Assembly (NCBI GenBank): GCA_933228895.1 | Contig: OW121848.1 | Span: 88,927,470-88,991,469 of the forward strand | Length of the DNA: 64,000 nt | DNA from: Platycnemis pennipes | Taxonomy: Eukaryota; Arthropoda; Insecta; Odonata; Platycnemididae | Reading direction: 5' to 3' | Shown: piece after piece, positions 33,670-44,260 of the stretch | Layout: each line of letters opens with the position of its first letter | Numbering within the stretch: position 1 is the stretch's first letter | Made by a program: the position numbers and the translations under genes | Notes under the pieces: model-generated | Database searches by the model: none | What the model was told of the DNA's origin: nothing | Seen by the model: only the letters and a program-made list of their open reading frames with translations

Positions 33670-36606
33670 TTAATTACAATTGTATTTTTCAAACAAATAT
33701 GAATACATTTTAATTTTGAACTGATTTAAAGTATCACAGTTAATAATGTCGTCCGGTATATTATTCCAAATTCTTATAGCAGAATTTAGGGTTGACAATT
33801 GGTACACCGTAGTTCTGCAATTTGGAATTTTGAATCGTCTTCTAGCTCTTACTGTTCTGCAAGCTTCACTCTGGTTACGTATGATCATTTCATATAGATA
33901 ATCGGGTGTTTTACATGACAAAATTTTGTATACAAACACAGATAATTGAAAATTCGTTTTCTGTTGAGGTTTCAACCACTGCAACTTGGTGTAAAAAGGA
34001 GTGACATGATCCTGGATATGTATATCATATATGTATCTAATCATAGAATTTAACAGTGCTTGCAGCTTCTTATATAATTCACCCGTTAGGTCAGAAAACA
34101 CAAGAGAACAATAATCCATATGTGGAACCAACAAAGTATTAACCAATTTTTTTCGAACCTCTATTGGCATTAGGCGTTTGAATTGTTTGATCTGTGCTAA
34201 CGTTTTATATACCTTGTTGGAAATAGCGGATACATGTTCATTCCACGTTAGCGTGTTGTTGATATTAACCCCTAAGTTTTTTACCATATCTGAATAGCCA
34301 ATATCAATGCCTTCAACTTTTATTTTCGGTATTCTATCATAATTAAGTTTTTTGACATACTTAGCGGTACCAATAATAATAGCTTTAGTTTTTTGAGGGT
34401 TAAGCTTTAGTAAATTCGTCCTGGCCCAATCACAGATATGATTAACATCTTCATTTAATTTTTTAATGGCATTATCGATATTTGTTGGATAACAGTCAAG
34501 GTAAATTTGCAAATCGTCTGCGTAGAGGTGATAGTTCGAGTGGGAGATTGAACGTGGCAAATCTCTTATGAAAATTGAAAATAAGAGGGGACCAAGTATT
34601 GAACCCTGAGGCACACCACGTGATACTTCCGAGAAGCTAGAGAGTTTGCCGTCATCTCCTTTTACTGCTTGAGTTCTCTGAGACAAGTAGGAACGGAACC
34701 ATGTAATCACTGGGATAGAAAATCCCAGTTGGTACATTTTATCCAGCAACAAATCGTGATTAACACAATCAAAAGCCTTTGAAAAATCAAAAAGTACAAG
34801 AATAGTAACTCTCTTTTGGTCTATTGAGAGACGAATGTCTTCAGTAACTCTAATGAGAGTCGTTTGTGTGCTATGTCCCTTTCGAAAACCTGACTGATAC
34901 TTATCCAGTAAATTATTAGATGATAGGAAATCTAATACCGAGTTGTAGACGAATCTCTCAAGTGGTTTGGAGGCGATGGGCAGCAGTGAAATAGGGCGGT
35001 AATGAGATAGTTCGGTAGGGTTTCGAATTTTCTTTATAGGCTTTATAATTGCTCTCTTCCAAGAAACAGGAAAAACGGAATAGTTTAGTGAGCAATTGTA
35101 AATATCAAGCAGTGCCGGAAATATTACACTCATAACCATTTTCAGCGTTTTATTATTAATCCCATCATTTCCAGCAGCGTTAGACTTGATACAATGGAAA
35201 CATTTTAACATTATCTCGGGAGTTAAATTAGGGAAATAAAACGTATTATTTCCAAATTCATTAACTTTGGACAAGTTGACTCCTGCAGCATTATCACGAC
35301 AAATGGTAGAACCTGTGGTTGATCCGGGGGTGGTGTTGACTGATAAGCTGATAAAGTATTCGTTTAATTTGTCCATGGGGACACTGAGTTTACTACCATC
35401 ATTCCGAGACTTAATCAGTCCAAGCCTTCGAATTTCGTTCCATATAGTTTTAGAATCCCACTTATCCATAAAACACTGATTATAATAATCTTCCTTAGCC
35501 TTTTTCATAATACTTTGCGCCTCATTTCTCAGTTTTTTGTACTCCTGAAATAGTTCTTTAGATTTACTTCTCGTGTATCTGCGGCGAATTATGTCCCTTT
35601 TATTTATGATATGCTTTATTTCCGGAGTAATCCATGGACATTGATTTCGCTTCGGAGTAAACCTTTTTAAAGGGGCATGAACATCTAATAATTGATTTAA
35701 ATTAAGCATTAGGATTGATACCTTCGTATCAACAGAATTTGAAGTCATGAAGTCTATCCATGGCAAATTATCAAAATCTTCTTGAAAATTATGGAGATCG
35801 AATTTACTAAAATCGCGGTAGAAAATTAACTTCTCTTTGATTTTAGTTACCTTGAAATTAAATTTTATATATATTAAATCGTGGTCAGATAGGAAAGGAA
35901 CTGGAAATTGACCATGTTCCTTAATTTTAGAAAGATCATCTACAATTAATAAATCTAATAAGGTACTTGATGTGGGCCGATGATGAGTCGGATGAGATGG
36001 TACTAAAGACAGATTGAACCTGTAACATAGGTTCTTTATATAATTACTATCGTGCGTTGTTTTTAAAAGATCCGAGTTAAAGTCACCACATATTACTATG
36101 TTATTAAAGGACGGAAGGAAGCCTGCCAGTGTGCATTCAAAACATTCACTCAAGTAACCTACCTTAGGAGGTCTGTACACAACTCCGAATAGAATCTTTC
36201 CGAAAGAGCATGATATTTCAACAAACATAAATTCTGGCTTAAATTTTTCATTGACGCAGGACAGTATCTTTGAATTTAAATCCTCTTTAATATATACACA
36301 TACTCCTCCACCACTTCGTTCCAACCTGTCGTTACGTAACAATGTATAATTTTCTAAATTTACATATTCCGTGGGCATGGATGGTTTCAACCACGACTCG
36401 GAAATTGCTATCACATGATAATCACTACGAACAAAGTGCTTACGAAATTCATCAATATGAGCTGGTAACGACTGAGCGTTTACATGACATATATTCAGGT
36501 TTTGATATAAAATACTACTATGAATATTTGAGGTTACACGCGTCGAGTTAGAATTGTCAGCATTATTATATGTGAGCACTCCACCTCTTGAACCTCCAAG
36601 TTCATG
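33670..36606 (-). CDS. LINE ORF2: endonuclease-reverse transcriptase, no N-terminal ATG
   Basis: The frame is open for 978 codons after the ORF1 stop; numbering here starts at the GTG at 36579. Residues 27-240 are an APE-type endonuclease: N34 (HVNAQS), E61 (ISESW), D166/N168 (GDFNSD) and D232/H233 (SDHD). The reverse transcriptase spans about 500-770, with HYRPISLLP, LFDFSKAFD (D598), GVPQGSILGPLLF and YADD (D688, D689). The C-terminus has KNLGV-INNTLTWNEH and ends FEKYNCN. All catalytic residues are present and there is no internal stop. The first internal ATG is codon 68, after N34 and E61, so initiation there would destroy the nuclease. The frame is continuous with ORF1 across one TGA (36607-36609). 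ORF2 nicks DNA and reverse-transcribes the LINE RNA. Confidence 0.93.
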   Translation of the reverse strand, partial: HELGGSRGGVLTYNNADNSNSTRVTSNIHSSILYQNLNICHVNAQSLPAHIDEFRKHFVRSDYHVIAISESWLKPSMPTEYVNLENYTLLRNDRLERSGGGVCVYIKEDLNSKILSCVNEKFKPEFMFVEISCSFGKILFGVVYRPPKVGYLSECFECTLAGFLPSFNNIVICGDFNSDLLKTTHDSNYIKNLCYRFNLSLVPSHPTHHRPTSSTLLDLLIVDDLSKIKEHGQFPVPFLSDHDLIYIKFNFKVTKIKEKLIFYRDFSKFDLHNFQEDFDNLPWIDFMTSNSVDTKVSILMLNLNQLLDVHAPLKRFTPKRNQCPWITPEIKHIINKRDIIRRRYTRSKSKELFQEYKKLRNEAQSIMKKAKEDYYNQCFMDKWDSKTIWNEIRRLGLIKSRNDGSKLSVPMDKLNEYFISLSVNTTPGSTTGSTICRDNAAGVNLSKVNEFGNNTFYFPNLTPEIMLKCFHCIKSNAAGNDGINNKTLKMVMSVIFPALLDIYNCSLNYSVFPVSWKRAIIKPIKKIRNPTELSHYRPISLLPIASKPLERFVYNSVLDFLSSNNLLDKYQSGFRKGHSTQTTLIRVTEDIRLSIDQKRVTILVLFDFSKAFDCVNHDLLLDKMYQLGFSIPVITWFRSYLSQRTQAVKGDDGKLSSFSEVSRGVPQGSILGPLLFSIFIRDLPRSISHSNYHLYADDLQIYLDCYPTNIDNAIKKLNEDVNHICDWARTNLLKLNPQKTKAIIIGTAKYVKKLNYDRIPKIKVEGIDIGYSDMVKNLGVNINNTLTWNEHVSAISNKVYKTLAQIKQFKRLMPIEVRKKLVNTLLVPHMDYCSLVFSDLTGELYKKLQALLNSMIRYIYDIHIQDHVTPFYTKLQWLKPQQKTNFQLSVFVYKILSCKTPDYLYEMIIRNQSEACRTVRARRRFKIPNCRTTVYQLSTLNSAIRIWNNIPDDIINCDTLNQFKIKMYSYLFEKYNCN

Positions 36607-37605
36607 TCATTGCAGGGCATGGAGATCGTCTTCAGTGCGTAAAAGGAGCCGCTCACTCCCATCATACTCCCTTGCAAATATTTTCCCCCCTCTGATCCAT
36701 AAATATTTGAGTTTACCATTCTTTTTAAGCTCTCTCGCCTTTGAATACACTTTGCGATTTACAGCACTGAGTGATTCATTTACATAAATGAGGTTGTCAG
36801 GGGAATCGCTCAAACCAATGTCTTTTGTTGAAAAACTTCTTTTTACTTGTCGAGCTTCCAGCATTTCTCGTACTAAATTCGATCTCATGAATCGAACCCG
36901 GATGGAAGGGGGTCTACTGTTGGGTTGGTTTGAACGGGCCTTAAGTCTGTATACATAATCGACATCACTAGCTTCAATTTTGACCCCAAGGCCCAGCCCT
37001 ACTTTACAAACAAGGGCCTCCAATACCTCACCAGACTTAAACGGAATCCCGTGAATTTCAACGACATTCCGTAGAGAGTCCTGCTCCCACGTGTTCAACT
37101 GAGCTTCAAGGTTACGGACTCGCTTTAACAAGATTTCATTTTCGGCCACCATGCCGTCAAATTTACCATTGATGTTTGATAGTGATTCGTTAATGAGAGA
37201 AATAGTTTTGCTATGTTCGTTGATTAAGCATTCCCAGGTTGATATAACTTTCTTTAGTTCACTTATTTCGTGTTTAATAGAATTCACAAACTCACTTTGG
37301 TTTTCCTGGATCACCTTGACGCGATCCAATAACTCCTTTAGGATAGGATTGGAAACCTCATGTTGACTCTTGTCGTGGGAAGATCCAGGGTCCAGGGCTT
37401 TGATCGGGGTGTCATCACCGCGGGTGGAGCGACACTTCGCTATGCAGGTGGTGCAGTCCCAGGCACGATTTGTGTCCTCCAGTAGCTGCAAATCAGCTTC
37501 ACTGAGCGAGGCGCAAGCAGGGTGGAACACTTTTTCACAAGTGCTGCAGGTGACAGTTTTCTGCGTACGCTTAAGAACCTGGCTGCATTGCGAACAGGTA
37601 GGCAT
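36607..37605 (-). CDS. LINE ORF1: PHD-finger / coiled-coil nucleic-acid-binding protein (332 aa)
   Basis: I start at the ATG at 37603-37605 (MPTCSQC); the longer frame begins on TTG. Residues 4-54 form a C4HC3 PHD-type finger: C4, C7, C20, C23, H28, C31, C51, C54, with the typical Trp two residues before C51. Residues about 95-170 are heptad-like and charged (coiled coil). Residues about 175-330 resemble the RNA-binding C-terminal region seen in ORF1 proteins of CR1/Jockey LINEs and related to the 'FP25K-like' domain (NVVEIHGIP, YRL, IRVRF, KKNGKLKYLWIRGGKIF). It is expected to bind the element's RNA. It ends at TGA (36607-36609) in the context CAA-TGA-CAT, and the next codons continue in frame into ORF2. 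Confidence 0.88.
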   Translation of the reverse strand: MPTCSQCSQVLKRTQKTVTCSTCEKVFHPACASLSEADLQLLEDTNRAWDCTTCIAKCRSTRGDDTPIKALDPGSSHDKSQHEVSNPILKELLDRVKVIQENQSEFVNSIKHEISELKKVISTWECLINEHSKTISLINESLSNINGKFDGMVAENEILLKRVRNLEAQLNTWEQDSLRNVVEIHGIPFKSGEVLEALVCKVGLGLGVKIEASDVDYVYRLKARSNQPNSRPPSIRVRFMRSNLVREMLEARQVKRSFSTKDIGLSDSPDNLIYVNESLSAVNRKVYSKARELKKNGKLKYLWIRGGKIFAREYDGSERLLLRTEDDLHALQ

Positions 37606-37779
37606 GATGAAAATCACCAAAGGCTAACGGCACCAACACCACCTTAAACTCGTCAGCTAACACCACCTTACACTCGAGCAAAAAGTCAGGACTTAGTGGC
37701 AAGAAGGAACGACCAAGGACGGGGAAACGCGTCCGTTCACTGCGAGAGCTCGAGACAGAATGTGATTAAAGATATCATT

Positions 37780-38240
37780 GACAGAAGATTAAAGATACAT
37801 AACGCAAATAATGGAGTAGCAACGTTTGGCCTTATAATGAATATTGTGGAAGAAAAAGACACAAAATATACTGGCGACGAGGATTGTGTGGTAAATTTAA
37901 TATACTGATATGGTAAATTATATATATTACTGGCTCTCTATCCCTAGATTTTTGGTTCAATTTCTGGCAATGGTAGAAGGTTTTTTCCTTAAAATCCGTG
38001 ACTGCAATTTAGCGCAAATTTTTTTACAGGAGTGTACCGGTCCATACTTGAGTTTGAAAGTGCACTTAACGTTCAAAGCTCTGTAGACGTGTATGTCTGT
38101 GTTAAAACGTTCAGCATTTGGTACCTTGTGTGTATGTGTGTGTTAAAATGTAAAAAAAATGTATCTTTCGTTAGAGGAATTCTGAGGTCAACGTTGGTTT
38201 TCTCCCTATATTCCGATGCCAAAAATCTTACCTATTCCTA
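37780..38240. other. Intergenic sequence, nothing recognised
   Basis: AT-rich, short frames only. Confidence 0.4.
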
Positions 38241-38259
38241 AAACTTCCACCCACCAAAA

Positions 38260-38480
38260 GAGAGTATGTGACGGCAATCACTAATTCCATTCTGTCTTCT
38301 CACCAACTGCTGTCTCCGCTGGCCTACGTCCTAGGATTAGCCCATCTGTTGGATGGAACATAAAACCCTGAGCCTCTTGCCTTGTTCCATCAATAGTAGG
38401 CTAATGCTAACATCGGTGTTCTCTCCATTCTTCCATAACCACATATATTCCCTGACCTCTTCACGTGTACTATCTAACCT
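38260..38480 (+). repeat. SINE-like repeat, copy 2 of the GGGACNTTAANCCG family
   Basis: GGATGGAACATAAAACCCTG (38351) and GTAGGCTAATGCTAACATCG (38397), followed by TCTCTCCATTCTTCC, parallel the copy at 29991-30075 in order and spacing. The head is too diverged to see pol III boxes. Confidence 0.5.
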
Positions 38481-38689
38481 TAGTTACCACTAATTGCCTT
38501 TGGTCTAACTGCTAACCAACAAACATTTGCTAGTCACAAACTCTAACAAAAGCTACAATAATTCCTCGCTTCTCCCCTTCGGCTTCTATCGTACGTCTGC
38601 AAAGAGTTGTTCCTAAATACCTGTTGTCTTTGCTAAACAACCATCTCGTCCTTAATTAAAGATGAAGCTATTTTTTTCCAAGACCTTTG

Positions 38690-39600
38690 GGAGAAGGGAG
38701 TGAGTAAGGTTCGAGGGCGTTTGTCTGAGGGACGAGAAGAAGAAAATAGACCGTCCGCTCGTTACTGCGGGCGCATGTAGGAAGTGAGCAAAGTGATGGA
38801 TCGCGGACGGACGGGGAGATGGCGGGGGTTGGGGGAAAAGAACCCCCTCAGAGGAACTGGGCCGTAGGGTGAGCGGGAGGGGGGAGAAGGGAGGGCGCCG
38901 CTGCCGGGGGAGACAGGAAAGGCGGGGGTGCAGAATGAATTTCCTCCGGGGCGTCGGGGAGCGTCACCCGAGGCGCGAGCTCGGAAGACATCAAAGGGAT
39001 CCGGGCGGAGGCGAGGGTGCGATGGCGGCGAACCCGTATCGAAGTATTGGCGAAAAAAATGAAAAGGAGAGGGCTCCCGGAGAGAGAATAAAGGGAATGG
39101 CTCCGAGGTGTTCGGTTCCGGGGAATAAAGTGTTTGGGGACGGAAAAGTTGTATGTATAAGCGTGTTGAGAGGGTTGGCGGGAGGGGATTACGTTGTGCA
39201 GTATGTGGGCGCCGTTTTTGGATTGAGATGGCGATTGGGGGAGGGGGTTACTTTTTGATTCCAGGGTGAGGAATCGTAGGTGGTGTGGGGAGGAGAGCCT
39301 CTCTGCCCTCCTTTCCATCCCTCTGAGGTCTACCCTCATGCTCCACCCTCCTCTCGCTTCCTTCCCCCCTTTTATCCCATTTCCTCGGCTCTTTTCGGTC
39401 ATTTGAATTATCATAGATAACGTTCTCTCCTCGCGTGAGTGGCTCAGAATAGCGGCGGCCGCGAGGGACGGTATCCTCCTAGTTCCGCCTCTCGCGGATT
39501 CTTGGTCGGCATTCCTCATCGCAAAAGCTCGCTTCATTTTCTGGGTTGAAAATGGAATGGAATGCATTCGGTGAGTTTATTCGCTTCGCAAAGCCGGCAG
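38690..39600. other. GC/CpG-rich block with a 239-codon ATG frame on the minus strand
   Basis: Strongly CpG-rich, with G-runs. An ATG-initiated minus-strand frame (39567 to 38848) encodes a Ser/Pro/Arg-rich sequence with low-complexity PPP/AAA runs at its end and no family resemblance. I consider it a by-product of composition rather than a gene. Confidence 0.3.
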
Positions 39601-41205
39601 TGCTTTCCGCGTCGAGTTCTTCATTGGAATGGAGGATAGATTTTCTTTCTGAATAAAGTTATACCCATTCCTTTTCAAGAATTTAACGCCCGAACTTGCC
39701 TCATTCCATTCTCTTTGAATTTATTTCCAAGACCTAGAACACTAAGTTAGCTGGGTAGCTCTTAGGGTAGCTCTAACACTAGGTGGATCTTTGTCATAAA
39801 ACCTAATATTTGTGTCTTTACTTGATTTTTAAATATCTTATCGTGCGTCATTGTAAAAGCCGATTAATTTGTTGTAACTCTCCATTACGTCGTAGGTACT
39901 TTAATATTTAAAATTTATAAAATAAATGTAGAGCACAATTTTATTAAATTGATTTAACATTACAAAAATGCTTTATGATTTGTGTTCTTAGTCGTACATT
40001 ATGAGAATTTGTACTCATTTACGTCTGTTTTGCTTTCGCTGAACATGATTTATCAAGTTGAAAGCATCTGTATGGATTTCATTACTGGTATTAGTTTTGT
40101 TGCATTGGATAATCCCTGGGATAAATGATTTCGCCGATCATTTCCAATCAGAAATGTAATCCTATGTCGAGTGATCCAGCGCAATACATGGTGTACAGCC
40201 TGTTTTTATTCTTTTTAGAGATTTATGAGAAGCAATTCATTCACCTGAATGAATTACAGTCGATGGCTTCGCGGGCGTATCTGGAGTTGAGTTTCTTTCC
40301 GCGGAACGCGGCGGTCCAAGTTTCAAAAATGACAATGGGAGCGGCATGCGCTGAAACGAAATCCGACAGTCTGCTTTTCATCGATTCCATTACGATTGCA
40401 AGGTGCAGCGCGGACAAGAATAAATGGAAATTTCAACTCCCCCGCCCCCTTCCCCTACACATAAATGCAGCATCCAATGTGGAAGTGAAAAAAAAATCTA
40501 CACTCCCCGTTCATATAGGAAACATGCACATGCATATCACGGCATATCTATTGTTTGTGCTTCCGTGGAAGTGAAAAAATAAATGGAATAAAATGAAATT
40601 TAAAGTCATGAGCTTACTTACCTTGAGTATTTGTGGCATCGGTGCCGATCTGCGTTGACATATTTTTCACTCTGAATGGCTCGCATTATGTACTGAAATT
40701 AACACGGTTTCAGCTGATGATACGATGTTATTTTTCTTTATTAAAATGCCTATGAATGAATATGTAATGGAGAGAAGCGTATAGTTGTTTACTTTCACTC
40801 CATTGAGAGTAATCTTTGATCGATAGAAAATGCTGTACTGGGGTTGCAAAGGTTGTAGCATCTTTTTCATACAACAGCTTAATACATAGAACAGTAGGCG
40901 AATATCAGGTAGATAAATTGCCTAACTTTTCTGTATCTATGAAATGGTCTTAATTCTACTTAAGTAAATGTAGTGACTGATCTCAATTACACTTGAGTTA
41001 ATGAAGTGACAGAGTATTTCACTATCTCATTTTTATCCTAGGCTGAATCTTATCTTTAAATAGAATTTATCTATGGCATGATTGTGATAATTAATCCCAT
41101 CATTCGTGATTTTAATATTAAATGTTTGTAGCAGGGCATAAGTAAGAGTTCTACCAGTGATGATAGAACTCTCTTATTCAAGCATTGTGAGAAATACCTA
41201 CCGGA
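39600..41205. other. Intergenic sequence with one unassigned ORF
   Basis: A 149-codon ATG frame (40125-40574, +) starting MISPIISNQKC is the only sizeable frame. I do not recognise it and see no splice context. Otherwise nothing. Confidence 0.3.
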
Positions 41206-41209
41206 TACC

Positions 41210-41318
41210 TGACCGGAGTCACCCGCTGAAAATACACAGTAGGAGACATTCAATGAGAAATATTTTTTTCTCTGTGGAATTTCTGCTACTGTGCATTTTC
41301 AGTGGGTGACTCCGGTCA
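41210..41318. repeat. Fold-back inverted repeat, 32-bp arms
   Basis: Left arm 41210-41241 (TGACCGGAGTCACCCGCTGA...) and right arm 41287-41318 are reverse complements with two mismatches; the loop is 45 bases. Similarity continues a few bases outward. Confidence 0.88.
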
Positions 41319-41489
41319 GATATTCGTGACATGTCGGCAATCCTGGAATTGGTTTAAGTAAGCACCTTAGTGCTTAAAGTTGGACTTAACATCGTGGAAT
41401 GTGGCGCTGTGCGCACGGCTTTGGCTTACATGTGACATTGGTGGTACGGCAGGTTGGTAACATTTTGTCCTTCAAGGCCTCTAGGAATT

Positions 41490-41670
41490 GACAGTGGGGA
41501 AAGCAGCTCAATTGATGGAGTAGCTGGTGGGAAATCTGGGGGTTCCGGCTTCCAGTGCCTCACAACACACTGCTGCAGCATGACCTACCGTACTACTATC
41601 GTTAGTCAAACACTTTTGACTTAGGCATTGTAGATTACGCTTAGATCCTGAGTTCAACGGTAACTTCAAA
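41490..41670 (+). repeat. tRNA-derived SINE-like repeat
   Basis: GCAGCTCAATTGATGGAGTA then GCTGG (box A-like, from about 41504) and GGGGGTTCCGGCTTCC (box B-like, about 41540-41555) have tRNA spacing. The 3' part, CGTTAGTCAAACACTTTTGA then CTTAGGCATTGTAGATTACG (41598-41650), recurs at 42378-42446. Confidence 0.5.
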
Positions 41671-42374
41671 ATGGGTATTTTTCTTGTGAAAATTCTGCTA
41701 TTGTGACTCTAACTGATCGACCAGAACGCGTTGTGGCATCCTAGGCCATTCCTGTCACTTAAATGTGCCCAAGACCACCTACCACAGGCCGTCTAAATCT
41801 CTTCTCATTTACCTCTTTCCAGCATGCTGTACACATTCCCCATATTTTGGTACCCCTTACAATTTTCTCCTCATTATAGCTGCACAACAGGTTTTTTTCC
41901 TCATTCATAAATCGTTCAAGCCTTTCATTTTCTCATAAGCGTTTTCCATTTCCATTTTTCCTGATAAATTCCTCTCCTCTCCCGAAAGATTAAAAAAGAA
42001 TAATCATTCTTAGTCTCCCTCGTTGCTCAATGTACCTCCTACATTCCCCCAAAACCCCATGTCTCAAAAGCCTTTAATATGCTACCGTTTTTCTCAAATA
42101 TAATGTTACGAATTTTTCTCCTTCTTGAAGTTGTAAATAATCTTTACTCGAGTTTTGTTTGACTCCGATTTAGAGACTCGTAGGTGTTAAGAAAGAAAGC
42201 GGTTTCAGGATATATGTTGTGTGTAATATTAGTCTGTGTTGTGATTTGGCTGCGTGAATAAATAGAAGCTCAATTCTATTGATCCTCAGGGGGGTGGGGG
42301 GGGGGAGAAAAAAACGTTTGGCTTGTCGTCCAGACAAATCCAGTTGTGTAAGTTTCGCGTACATACCGTGTTAC
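41671..42374. other. Intergenic sequence with a G-run
   Basis: A run of Gs broken by one T lies at about 42291-42305 (GGGGGGTGGGGGGGGGG). No gene or repeat boundary recognised. Confidence 0.35.
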
Positions 42375-42377
42375 CAG

Positions 42378-42446
42378 CGTTAGTCATGCACTCATGACTT
42401 AAGCATTATGGATTACGCTTTGATCTTGAGGTCAATGTTAACGGAA
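42378..42446 (+). repeat. Second copy of the CGTTAGTC...GATTACGCTT repeat body
   Basis: CGTTAGTCATGCACTCATGA, CTTAAGCATTATGGATTACG and CTTTGATCTTGAGGTCAA parallel 41598-41665. Confidence 0.6.
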
Positions 42447-44260
42447 CGATTATTGAGTGAGCACCTTGTTTTGCTGCTTACGGTGAAAGGGAAGGTGAGG
42501 TTGGTTGTACAGGAGTCACGGAGCGCATTGGTCCTTGTTCTGTTGTGCGAACCAAAGCGCTGAGAGTGCTCACATACAAATTGCACCAATTGTATTATGT
42601 TCTGTGACTAACAGGATAGAATTATATTTGATTGTTTTCATGAGGATATAAAAGTATCAACAGTTGCATTTTGTGGTAAAAAATGCTTACTTTTCCATTT
42701 TCGCCGAAAAACGACTTTTTGTTACATTCTTCGATGATATTTCTTCGAATTTCGTCGTTTGAGGGACGAAGGAAGGGGTTATATTATCCGGGTTTCGATA
42801 ATTTTTATCTCTGACGAAGAGATGGGGAGTAAAAATCCCACTCCATAAGGTTTCAACTCCCTTCGCTGCACCCTTTGGAATAAAAACCTTTCCCATGGGA
42901 AAAAAGATAGCGGAGCTGTCATCTCTCCCCAATTGTGTTACGGCACCCGGATGTTTTCTTCGAGTCCGTGTTTACGAGGGACGTTCGATTCTTTCGTATC
43001 CGTCACCTTCATGGAGCGCTCCTATTCGAAGAAGAAATTAGGTTAACGCACGCCCCCGCCAGTGGCGACGCCAATCCATTTAAAATTCAACGCGGTGTGA
43101 GGAAAGTGACGGGAAGAAGCGGGGAGTAACGTGAGGAGATCGATATTTTTGTTACGGTGCATGTTCTGATTCCTGTAGAAGGGAGAATCTAACGCAAAGG
43201 AAGTGGAGGGACAATTCGTGCTGCAATATTTCTGGAAATAACCTGTTTCACGCTCAATGTCGTGGATAGTTAAAATTCAGCTTTTTTTCGCTCGGTTATT
43301 TACTATTTTCAGCCTTCAAAATCAGAATTTATCCTGTTTTCATAAATCGCTTGCAAATTTTTGCATGCGGTTAATCATAATTATTCAGCCTTAAAAATTG
43401 GTCAGCACTTTTATATTCATCCAGATTATTATAATATGTATTCAGATGTTGCAAGTTGTGACAGGGTTTATTGCCCGCTTTGCGAACGTGGCGTAGCGGG
43501 TTACGGAAGTACACCGCCTCTGTTTGTCATTTTCAGATGGCTCTTTATTGGTTCACATTAAATATAAAGGTGATTGGCAGGCCTCATTCAATTGAAGTTA
43601 CGCGGAACGTTTTCTTTTCACTCAAGGTTTATTTGAGGTCTTCACTATTTCAATGCGTTGACAGTGTGATCCATCACAAAGGAAATTTCGAGTCCAAGCA
43701 AACAGCGTCAAGGGTTGTCAATCCCCGATCTTGAAAACGTGGGAAGGTGGGGCCCAAGACCTTGGAGGAGTTGAATTTATATTTATAGCATGGCATTTCT
43801 TCAATTACAGGAAATGCTTTCAGAAATGTCCACATTATTACCAGGCTATCTCTCAAAGTTACCCCCATTTGATGACCTTAAAGTGGCCTTATATGCATCA
43901 TTAGTGCAATAAAAGCTTGTGCCTTGGATGAAACGATATGATAGGTTTGGAGGAGTCACTTTTGTGAAGAGTTTTCGAATTAATTTGGCGTGCTTTGTAT
44001 TTATCGGTTAAGGTTTATTTTAATGCGTGAAATATCAGTAAATGGAGGATGGTATTATAATCCGTAATCCTTCGATCTCTTCCAATAAAGGGGCCAGTTT
44101 TTCCATTTTTCGTGACTCTCAAAGCCTTAAATAATAATACTTCGCCAACAAAGAAATGTGCGCGGAAATAGTTATTGTTTTGTTACTCTGGTGCCCTCCG
44201 CCAACATATTATTTTGCCTTGCCGCCCCAAAATTAATCGCTTCCACAAAAGAATGCATTC
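42447..44260. other. Intergenic sequence, nothing recognised
   Basis: Mixed composition; frames under 90 codons with no resemblance to known families. Confidence 0.4.

Larger units (their letters stand above)
33151..37779 (-). mobile_element. Full-length CR1/Jockey-group LINE with both ORFs open
   Basis: Minus-strand order is a ~165-bp 5' UTR, ORF1 (PHD finger plus coiled coil plus RNA-binding-type C-terminus), ORF2 (endonuclease plus reverse transcriptase), a ~500-bp AT-rich 3' UTR, then an (ATT)n tail at 33158-33181. TATCATT occurs just outside both ends (33153-33159 and 37773-37779), with one more matching base after a mismatch. I read it as a target-site duplication, placing the element at about 33160-37770. 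ORF architecture and the microsatellite tail fit the CR1/Jockey group; the clade cannot be fixed by eye. Confidence 0.85.

Noticed and set aside
38848..39567. 239-codon ATG frame, minus strand, as a gene
   Set aside because: Composition-driven; no domain, and it ends in PPP/AAA low complexity. No splice or conservation evidence.
40125..40574. 149-codon ATG frame as a gene
   Set aside because: No recognised motif and no splice context; length is within chance for 64 kb searched in six frames.
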